From: Sipunculus nudus
Lineage: Eukaryota; Annelida; Sipuncula; Golfingiida; Sipunculidae
Direction: 5' to 3'
NCBI GenBank assembly: GCA_026874595.1
Contig: CM049316.1
Location: 50,470,695 to 50,534,694, forward strand
Length of the DNA: 64,000 nt
Below are positions 54,075 through 64,000 of this stretch, piece by piece. The notes under the pieces are model-generated. The model was not told where the DNA came from, ran no database searches, and worked only from the letters and a program-made list of their open reading frames with translations. Position 1 is the first letter of the stretch, and each line of letters begins with the position of its first letter. Made by a program: the position numbers and the translations under genes.

Positions 54075-55460
54075 ACAAGAGGCCCATGGGCCATGACGCT
54101 CAGCTGAACTTGAATTACAAGCAAGTTTTGCATGCAAAATCTAATGAATATGTAGTCATCAGACATTAGTTTCAACTGGTATTGCAAGAATTAGTTAATG
54201 AGATATTGAAGTTTTTGTATGAAATTTTTTACTTTTCTGGGGGGTACTTTGGGGCCCCATAGCTCGAAGGATATGGGTAACAGAGACCTAATTTCTGGTT
54301 TCCAAGGAGATTTTTCATGGACCTCTCAGAATGCCAAGTTACAAGGTTCTAGGTCCAGTGGTTACGATTTGTGCCTGGTTAACGGACGGACAGACGGACA
54401 GACAGACGACGGACAAAGAGTGATCGCTATAGCTCAGATGACTTTCAGTCAGCTGAGCTAAAAATTGAAAAAAATACAGATGGCGCCACCAGACTGCAGA
54501 AACTGATGAAACACCCCATGATCAATATCAATGCTAAGAATCATGGTGATCAATGCATTAGCTGTTCAGATACTTGAGCTTTTGTATCAAATTTTCCATT
54601 ATTCTGGGGGGTACTTCTGAGCCCAATAGCTCGAAGCATATGGGTAACAGAGACCTAATTTGAGGTTTCCAAGGAAACTTTTTATGGGCTTCTCTGCATG
54701 TCAAGACAGAAGATTCTAGGTCTAGGCATTACGATTTGTGCCCTGTAAAATTCGTAAAAATCGAAAAAATACCAATGGCGCCATCAGACTGCAGAAACTG
54801 ATGAAACATTCCATGATCAATATCCTTGCAAAGAATTATGGTGATCATTGCAATAGTTTTTCAGATACTTGAGCTTTTGTATCAAATTTTCCATCATTCT
54901 GGGGGGTACTTGGGAGCCCCATAGCTCGAAGAAAATGGGTAACAGAGACCTTTTTCTAAGTTTCTAAGGAGACTTTTAATGGGCCTCCCTGCATGTCAAG
55001 AGAGAAGATTCTAGGTCCAGGCGTTACGATTTGTGCCCTGTTAACAGATGACCCCATCTTAAGGTCTCATAAATATAGAAAATAATTCGTAAAAATCGAA
55101 AAAATACAGGTGGCGCCACAAGACTGCAGAAACTGATGAAACATCCCATGATCAATATCCATACAAAGAATCATGGTGATCAATGCAATAGTTGTTCAGA
55201 TATTTGAGCTTTTGTATCAAATTTTCCATTATTCTGGGGGGTGCTTCTGAGCCCCATAGCTCAGAGGTTATGGGTAACAGAGACCTAGTTTCAGGTTTCC
55301 AAGGAGACTTTTCATGGGCCTCCCTGCATGTCAAGAGAGACGATTCTAGGTCCAGTCATTAGGATTTGTGCCCTGTTAACCGATGACTGCATCTTTTAAT
55401 GTCTCAAAAATAGAGAAAAAAACACGTAAAAATCGAAAAACAAGGGACCTATGGGTCACG
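54075..55460 (+). repeat. Satellite array of about 300-335-bp monomers, first block
   Basis: Starts at 'aacaagaggcccatgggcc'. Monomers share 'tggcgcca', 'ctgcagaaactgatgaaac', 'tctggggggtactt', 'atgggtaacagagaccta' and 'gattctaggtccag'; palindrome positions are about 54482, 54776 and 55110. Not coding; the short frames seen are repeat artefacts. Confidence 0.9.
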
Positions 55461-57900
55461 ACGCTCAGCTGTTATATATGATAAAAAAAATATTATTTAG
55501 AAATGAGGCACATGCTGGTTTTGTGTGGTTATAAATATAAGCTGGATTATGAGTTGTTGTTGTTTAGCTTATGTATGATTTTGATATTACCTTTGGAGAC
55601 AGGGAATAGGATTGATTTCATTTATTTTATTAACAAATGGAGTACTACTGTCACACAGATTTTGACTTGGCCATATAACTTATAAGCAGAACATATAATA
55701 TAAGAGTTTAACTATTTTTAAAAAAATTACAAATACACTAGTACCTGTCGTGAGGGGACACCTTCGGGATTTCGCCAAAGTGTTCCTACATTGCAGGTGT
55801 CCCTTCGTCAGAGGGAGGGACATATGGGCGTGGATGTAGGTTGGGCGAGGGGGGGGGGGGGTGATTATTGTACTGATATTGGTTCAACAGTTGAAATAAA
55901 AAAACCTAAAATATAGAAAATTGATTTATTCCAGAAGAAAACATGATATTAACATATTTACATTATAAGACAACTGTTAATTAGCATGTACGTTGACTGA
56001 TTGAGTTACTCAGTTTATTACTCCTTGTGCTTACCTTGATCAGTGTTTGATTAACAAACAATCTCAATTTAGTGGTGATTAAAACAGGATGTAAGCTTTG
56101 ATGTTATCAAAGGCATGAATTGCCGTGCCCCGTTTTCACGTGATCGGTCATGCGAAAACTCCAACAAACCCAGGCCCAGCCAAGCACATAAGTCACGGAG
56201 ATAGGGTGTTAAACACATTTCAGGATATGTTAAATGATAAATTATCTAAATATTCATGTTAAACTGGGTCATGGTTGTGATTTTTCAAGGAAAAGTATTC
56301 TTCGCGGGAGTCGGCATCAACCAGTTTGCACCAGCTGTTCCATTACACTGATGCTTGTTTCAGGGCCCCGTCAAAACAAGTATCGGCCCCGAAACATGTA
56401 TTTATAATTAGAGCCTGTCCCATGGTATCACGTGTTACAAGCGGTTGATGGCTCATGTGATCAAAAAGTCTCACTTTATTGGTTGTCAGCATTGACTCAG
56501 AGAGGGGTATTATGAAATGATGTTATTGTTAAATTGAACAAGGGAAGCGTGTCAGTTCGGGGAAACCCCTCAGGACCGCGTGTTTACAAGCAGTTGATGG
56601 CCCATGTGATCAAACAACGTCATTTTATTGGCTGTTGGCATTGACTGCGAGTGGCGTATTACCAGAGAGCTTATCGGACGAAGCTCTCTGGTATTACGCA
56701 TTGAAGCGTGTTAGGTTGGTCAGTATGGGAAACCCCTCGGTCATCTGGTCATGTACTGAAAACGATCTCCGTGAGTCGGTGTCCGTCCGGATTTCTGACT
56801 CGGGTGTCCGCTCATGATAGGGTTTTCAACCAAATATTACTGTCCTCTGTCCGCGTTTAGCAGGTGTCCGCTCATGATAGGTCAATTATAATGGGAAACG
56901 CGTCCGGACAATGGCTTAGTGTTCGTACATTGAAGGTGTCCGCTCGTGCTCGGGTTCGCTCACGGCAGGTACTGCTGTATTGTCCCAAATATAATTTTTA
57001 TTAAAAATAATAAGAGAATCATATGATTTTTTAAAATGAAATATAACTGATATGATTATTAAAATAATATTAAAGAATATATTCATGAATGCATTCATGA
57101 ATACATTTTGAAAGTATTTGCACGAGTATTCATATACTTTCATTTTTACCTGAATTAACATTCTTTATGCAAGAAATTTTATAATGGAGTACATAATCAT
57201 ATTCGTATTTAAATACAATTACAAAGTATTCGCACCATGTCTGGTATTTATTCAGTTTTCACCAAACAAAGATGTTGAGAATCCAGAATATACAAAATTC
57301 ACACATTTAAATAATGATCATGAGTACCTGGTTTTATGGCCTTTAATTATATTTTAAAAAAAACTGTAAAAAATTCATTTTGGACTAATTTCACATCAAT
57401 GTACACACTAGACACAGTAGGAATCTAGATTAATGTTATCAACTGCATCTTTGTCTATCATTAATTTCCTTCATATAATCCCTAATGATTAGTAATGAAT
57501 AATATGATTTACTTCTTTATCATTAAAATTGAACTGAAAAATGCCATAGGTGACTGCATGGTGTTATTTGGAATATGTGACATTCTACCCATCGATACAA
57601 GATTTTTATATCATCAGTAACTGCAAGTTAATTTCCTGTTATTATAAACTAACAAATTCCTTTTCTATTTTTCTTTAATTTGTTATTAAAAACCAATAAA
57701 AATTTATGAATTTATTGTTTATTGTTATGTTGTTAGTTAAAACTACTAGATGAGCTGGGTTGGACACCTGGATCAACTGTGGCTGGCCATAAGCTGCCTG
57801 GATTCTCGCCTCAAGCGTGCATAATTTGATGAAAGGTCAACAAGGTCAACAAAGTGGTGACTCAAGAGGGACTGGAGAGAGCCAAAGTCTGACAGGGTCT
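55461..57900. other. No gene recognised; G run and local duplications
   Basis: A G run at about 55849-55861. 'cgtgtt.acaagc.gttgatgg' + 'catgtgatcaaa' occurs at 56428 and 56577, and 'aggtgtccgctc(at/gt)g' at about 56801, 56862 and 56935. The rest is AT-rich without coding signals. Confidence 0.5.
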
Positions 57901-57904
57901 CATA

Positions 57905-60455
57905 AAAAACATTAATAAAAGCTACAATATTTGGCCAATTTCTTTCAGCTTTCTAAACTTAAAAGCTGAAATCCTTATGTGAGCATGATATGAAAGTTAT
58001 ATCAACAGTGCTCACGGGAAACAAACGTGCCATGGTCACAGTTGGGCAAAATTTAAGGTACTAATTTTATATGTATGCTAATAACTTATAAAATTTGAAA
58101 AATTCAGAACTAATTTTGGGTATTCAATTGAATCTTGATTAAATAATGTTACATCCCTGACAAAAAAATCTCTAGCTTCAGCAATGCCCTTGTTAAGGGA
58201 GTAAATATATTTCTTGATTTTTTACAAAGTGCATTATGTTTGGGCCCATAACTTAAAACAATTACGCAATACTGACATCATTCTGGCATGTGCATAGAGA
58301 ATGAAAAATATGTATATTATTTATGATTCAAGTCAGATCAGTGGTTTTGATATTAGGCAGTCTTGAAGTGTAACAATGGGTTTTTAATGGAAAAATGAAG
58401 TTTTTCATTAATATCTCGAAGGTATTAAGTCCTAGTGACCAAATTCTTGGCATGGTAGGGGATTTTGGAGACATCTAACTGTATGCCGAATTAAAGGAAC
58501 TTAGAGCTGAAGATGGGGAGCTGAGCTCTTGCAAACTGCATAACACTAGCTTGATGTAAACAATATGTTACATGGTGCTTGAAAACTTGAATAAAATCTA
58601 CAGTTTTTGATCAACTGGTTTCAAATTTTTGGTGTTAACAGTTGAAATGCTAACAAAAACATGCTGTGAAAATTAAATCCACAGTACTTACAGTAAAAAA
58701 AACATGCCATGGTCAAAGTTGGGCCAAATTTAAGGTACCAATTTTTTATTTTTATTAATATTTTAAAAAATTTAAAAGATTTTCATCTAATTTTGGGTAT
58801 ACAATTTAATTTTGATTAATTAAAGTTATATTACTGGAAAAAAATGTCCATAGCTTTAACGTTTTTTGTGTTAAGTGATCAAATATCTTTCCTGATTTTT
58901 TACAAAATGCATCATGTTTGGGCCCATAACCTTTTTAAATTAAATAATACAGACATAATTTCTGGCATGTATATAGGAACTATAAAGAGGAATATTTATG
59001 GTAAATATGAGGAAAAACAGATAAGTGGTTTTGATATTAGGCACTCCTGAAGTGTGAAAATAGGTTTTAAATAAAAAATTGAGGTTTTTCCTTAATTTCT
59101 CAAAGGAACGAAGTTGCAAAGACCCAGTTTTCGGCTTGGTAGGAGATCTTGGGGACATCTAACATTATGCCGAATTTTGGATTCCTAGGTCTGGACTAAT
59201 ACCTTTATTTCACATTCAAGGGAATAATACATTTAAGTTTATATATTATTTAAGCATATCCACTTTTTCCATTAAAATAGTTTTTATCTGATTAATTTTT
59301 TTTATTTACAAGTTTTATAAATTTGTATTAAAAAAACACTGAAAATATAAGTTAAAATATTAGAATTCTTAGTTGCAATCATTATACATCCAGAGTGTAG
59401 CTCGTATTGGGTCATATTATGCATACACATATATTTTTATTATTTTTAAATCACAAATTTTTAAACTGAATTTAAAAGAAAACAATGCCACAACATGGCA
59501 TCTGCAAGATTATTCCTTGAATCACTATTAAAAAGTTTTGCACATTGGAGTTTTCAGTACATGCTTAATCTTATTCACCAAAATAAAATAAGATTCTGTA
59601 AATTTGGTAAAATAAAAAACATCTTTTCAAATAAAGTATACACACTGTTGGTTGAATGAGGGACAAACAATATCATTATGCTAATTACAATCTAAGCTTT
59701 AATTTATTCCTGGAATTAATAGTCAGTTTCACACCTTGTGAAGTTTTTACTCTTCTCAAGGTAGGAATTACTTATCTGATGAACATCCACACTTTCATAG
59801 CAATACACCACTTTGTGGACACAATTAAATGTGCACTTTAATCATTGTAACCCTGGTGGTAAATACAAAATCTAAAATGTAGCATAGCCAAGAATAAAAT
59901 GAAATACAGAAAATTATAACATTCATCTAGTTAATGCATCATCTAGGGGGGGGGGGGGAGGGTGAGCAGGGCAGAGAAGAAGCCTGCTAGTATTGGCCCA
60001 GCTGAGCCAAGACAAGCTGCCTGGGGTGGGTTACATAATGCAAGTGAAGGCTTTACTACTAGGTGGGCTAGATGTAAACAACACTTGACATGGTGAATGA
60101 AAACTTGAATAAAAGCTACTCTTTCAATCAATTCCTTTGAAATTTCAGATTTTAAAAGATTAAATCCTTATGTATATATGCCGGGAAAATTAAATCAACA
60201 GTGCTTACAGAAAAAAAAACATGCCATTGCCAAAGTTGGACAAAATTTAGGGTATTGATTTTTTATTTAAGCTAATAACTTGAAAAATTTGCAAAATTCA
60301 GATCTAATTTTGGGTAAACAATCGAATCTTGATTAAATAAAGTTATATTCCTGACAAAAAGTCTCCAGCTTTAGCAATTCTCATCTAAGGTGAGTAAATA
60401 TATTTCTTGATTTTTAAAAAAGTGCATTATGTTTGGGCCCATAACTTAACAAGTG
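57905..60455 (+). repeat. Three copies of a 350-bp dispersed repeat
   Basis: Copies at about 57905-58260, 58590-58940 and 60105-60450 share 'aacagtgcttacagaaaa', 'catgcca.ggtcaaagttggg', 'aattttgggta.acaat' and 'gcat.atgtttgggcccataac'. Between them 58320-58560 and 59015-59200 share a second motif ('cagtggttttgatattaggc'). A G run lies at about 59947-59957. No gene. Confidence 0.8.
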
Positions 60456-63400
60456 ACCCAGGGGTCATGACGCTCAGCTGACCAGGAAGACATTGACAAA
60501 AGTAATTTTATCATCTGAATGTCAAATTTGAATGAAATATTTTTTCCAAACTTGACCTCTTGTATAAAATCATCCAATATTCATTGGGGTACTATGGAGC
60601 TCTGTAGCATGAAGGATATGGGTAACAGACACCTATTTTCAAGGTTTGCGAGATGACTTTTCAGGGGTCTCCCAGCATGTCAAAAAATAAAATTCTAGGT
60701 CCAGTTATTATGATTTGTGCCCTGTTAACAAATCCAAATGTTTATTCTGGGGGGTATTTCAAAGCCGCATAGGATGAAGGATATGGGTAACAGAGATGTA
60801 ATTTCAGGTGCACAAGGAGACTTTTCAGGGGCCTCCCAGCGTATCAAGAAAGGAGATTCTAGGTCAAGTCATTATAATTTGTGCTCTGTTAACAGATGAC
60901 CAAATCTTTATTCTGGGGAGTACTTCGGAGCCCCAGAGCATGAAGGATATGGGTAACAGGGACCTTATTTTGGGTTTCCATGTAGACCTTTTATGGGCTT
61001 CCCTGGAGGTGAGGACAGAAGATTCTAGGTCCAGTCATTATGATTTGTGCCCTGTTAATATATGACCAAATCTTTATTCTGGGGGGTACTTCAGAGCCCC
61101 ATAGCTCACAGAATATGGGTAACAGGGACCTTATTTCGGGTTTCCATGTAGACTTTTTATGGGCTTCCCTGGAGGTGAGGACAGAACATGCTAGGTCCAG
61201 TCATTATGATTTGTGCCCTGTTTACAGATGACCAAATGTTTAAAAATCACAAAAGTAGAGAAAAAAAATCATAAAAAATAAAAAAAATATAGGTGGCACC
61301 ACCAATCTCCAGAAATTGATGAAACACTCCATGATCAATATCCATGTAAAGAATCATGGTGATTAATGCATTAGTTGTTCAGATACTTGAGCTTTTGTAT
61401 TAAATTTTGCATTATTCTGGGGGGTACTTCAGAACCCCATAGCTCAAAGAATATAGGTCACAGTGACCTAATTTCAGGTTTACAAGGAGAATTTCCATAG
61501 ACCTCCCAGGATTTCAAGTAAGAAGATTCCCGGTCTAGCGGTTACGATTTGTGCCCTGTTAACAGACAGACGCCTGGATGGCCGGGCGGAGGACGGACAA
61601 AAGGTGATCCCTAAAGCTCAGATAACTTTCAGTCAGCTGAGCTAAAAATTGAAAAAAAAATACAGGTGGCGCCACCAGAATGCAGAAACTGATGAAACAT
61701 TTCATGATCAATATCCATTCAAAGAATCATGGTGATCAATATAATAATTGTCCAGATACTTGAGCTTTTGTATCAAATTTTCCATTATTCTGGGGGGTAC
61801 TTCGGAGCCCCATAGCTCAGAGGTTATGGGTAACAGAGACCTAATTTCAAGTTTTTAAGGAGACTTTTCATGGGCCTCTCAGCATGTCAAGAGAGAAGAT
61901 TCTAGGTCCAGTTGTTACGATTTGTGCCATGTTAACAGATGACTGCATCTTATGAGGTCTCAAAAAAAGAGAAAAAAATTCGTAAAATAAAAAAAATACT
62001 GAGGGATACTTCAGATGACTTACAGTCAGCTGAGATTAAAACACTTAATGGTCAATATCCATGCAAAGAATCATGATGATCTCCGTATTAGTTGTTCAGA
62101 TACTTCAGCTTTTGTATCAAATTGTCCATTATTCTAAGGGATACTTCAGAGTCCTATAGCTTGAAGGATAAGGGTAACAGAGACCTAATTTCAAGTTTCC
62201 ACAGGCACTCTTCATGGGCCTCGACAAGAATGAAGTTTCTAGGTCCAGTTGTTGCAATTTGTACCCTCTTGATAGATAACCACATCTTCAAAGGTCTCAA
62301 AAAAAGAGAAAAAAATTCGTAAAAATTTGAAAAAAATAGAGGTGGCGCACCCTCTCTGCAGAAACTGATGGAACAGCTCATGATCAATATGTATGCCAAA
62401 AATCATGACCATCAGTCAAGTAGTTAATGAGATATTGAAGTTTTTGTATGAAATTTTGGACTTTTCTGGGGGGTACTTTGGGGCCCCATAGCTCGAAGGA
62501 TATGGGTAACAGAGACCTAATTTCTGGTTTCCAAGGAGATTTTTCATGGGTCTCCCTGTGTATCAAGAATGAAGATTCTAGGTCCAGTAGTTACGATTTG
62601 GGCCATGCTAACAGATGACAGCATCCTTAAAGGTCTCAAAAATAGAGGAAGAAATCGTAAATAAATCAAACAATATAGGTGGCGCCACCAGTCTACAGGA
62701 ACTGATGGAACACCTCTTGATCAATAGTTATGCCACAAATCATGACCATCAGTGATATAGTTATTGAGATATTGAAGTTTTTGTATGAAATTTTTGACTA
62801 CTCTGGGGGGTACTTTGGGGCCCCATAGCTTGAAGGATATGGGTAACAGAGACCTAATTTCTGGTTTCCATGGAGACTTTTCATAGGTCTCTCAGTATAT
62901 TGAGAATGAAGATTCTAGGTCCAGTCGTTACGATTTGTGCCATGCTAACAGATGACAGCATCCTTAAAGGTCTCAAAAATAGAGGAAGAAATCGTAAATA
63001 AATCAAACAATACAGGTGGCGCCACCAGTCTACAGGAACTGATGGAACACCTCTTGATCAATATGTATGCCACAAATCATGACCATCAGTGATGTAGTTA
63101 TTGAGATATTGAAGTTTTTGTATGAAATTTTTGACTACTCTGGGGGGTACTTTGGGGCCCTATAGCTTGAAGGATATGGGTAACAGAGACCTAATTTCTG
63201 GTTTCCATGGAGACTTTTCATAGGTCTCTCAGTGTATCGAGAATGAAGATTCTAAGTCCAGTCTTTACGATTTGTGCCTTGTTAACAGATGTTCACATTT
63301 TTAAAGGTCTCAAAAATAAAGAAAAAAATTCGTAAAAAATCGAAAAATACAGGTGGCGCCACCAGTCTTCAGGAACTGATGGAACCTCTCATGATCAATA

Positions 63401-64000
63401 TGTATGCCAAAAATCATGACCATCAGTCAAGTAGTTAATGAGATATTGAAGTTTTTGTATGAAATTTTGGACTTTTCTGGGGGGTACTTTGGGACCCCAT
63501 AGCTCAAAGGATATGGGTAACAGAGACCTAATTTCTGGTTTCCAAGGAGATATTTCATGGGTCTCCCTGTGTGTCAAGAATGAAGATTCTAGGTCCAGTA
63601 GTTACGATTTGGGCCATGCTAACAGATGACAGCATCCTTAAAGGTCTCAAAAATAGAGGAAGAAATCGTAAATAAATCAAACAATATAGGTGGCGCCACC
63701 AGTCTACAGGAACTGATGGAACACCTCTTGATCAATAGTTATGCCACAAATCATGACCATCAGTGATGTAGTTATTGAGATATTGAAGTTTTTGTATGAA
63801 ATTTTTGACTACTCTGGGGGGTACTTTGGGGCCCCATAGCTTGAAGGATATGGGTAACAGAGACCTAATTTCTGGTTTCCATGGAGACTTTTCATAGGTC
63901 TCTCAGTGTATTGAGAATGAAGATTCTAGGTCCAGTCGTTACGATTTGTGCCATGCTAACAGATGTTCACATTTTTAAAGGTCTAAAAAAAAAAGAGAAA
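60456..64000 (+). repeat. Satellite array, 337-bp monomer, runs off window
   Basis: The palindrome marker lies at 62341, 62678, 63015, 63352 and 63689, exactly 337 bp apart; earlier monomers (60456-62340) are more diverged and of variable length. Alternate monomers are more alike ('ctacaggaactgatggaacacc' versus 'cttcaggaactgatgg'), which hints at a higher-order unit. Not coding. Confidence 0.92.

Noticed and set aside
54219-63577. Repeated 60-80-codon frames in the right flank
   Set aside because: The same peptide appears from several satellite monomers on either strand; a product of the repeat.

Overview
This is eukaryotic nuclear DNA from an animal with a repeat-rich genome. It has no host single-copy gene that I can recognise. 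Introns, AATAAA poly(A) signals, (TA)n tracts, hAT, LINE and Tigger-like transposon remains, and long families of degenerate satellites all fit an invertebrate. A lophotrochozoan such as a mollusc is my best guess from the style of the dispersed repeats, but that part is weak inference.

The centre of the window, 23175-52426 (29,252 bp), is one Polinton/Maverick (adintovirus-like) element whose ends can be placed to the base. It starts 5'-AGTAGTAGTAGACATAG and ends with the exact inverse, it has terminal inverted repeats of about 1.1-1.2 kb, and it is flanked by a perfect 6-bp target duplication, GATGTC. It landed inside a monomer of a 278-bp satellite that continues on both sides. Inside, two gene blocks converge at about 35.8 kb. 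The rightward block (24.4-35.7 kb) holds accessory and virion genes: a CARD-like protein, small membrane proteins, small basic proteins, a cluster of three related minor virion proteins, the major capsid protein and an adenain-type protease. The leftward block (49.99-35.8 kb) holds a spliced zinc-finger gene, protein-primed type DNA polymerase B with N-terminal zinc fingers, the A32/FtsK-like packaging ATPase, a conserved small basic protein, the rve integrase and a coiled-coil protein. Together these would replicate, package and integrate a linear dsDNA genome. This copy looks defective: polymerase, integrase, major capsid and several other genes carry frameshifts or in-frame stops, and two catalytic motifs are lost, although the terminal repeats are still almost identical.

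Left flank (1-23.17 kb): dispersed repeats and a hairpin-bearing minisatellite (3.1-3.44 kb); a hAT transposase (ZNF862-like type) at 5.46-11.25 kb split by an antisense LINE whose ORF1 carries a NADAR domain; a 165-bp tandem array (12.93-13.6 kb); a Tigger/pogo-like remnant (14.7-15.56 kb); and a 6.3-kb element with inverted repeats (15.65-21.96 kb) coding for a large Cys-rich protein with a C-terminal CXC domain. Right flank (52.43-64 kb): the rest of the 278-bp satellite, a second copy of a 660-bp repeat seen at 0.53 kb, and a long 300-337-bp satellite array that runs off the window end. The 12-bp palindrome GGTGGCGCCACC recurs in the satellites on both sides and once inside the Polinton.
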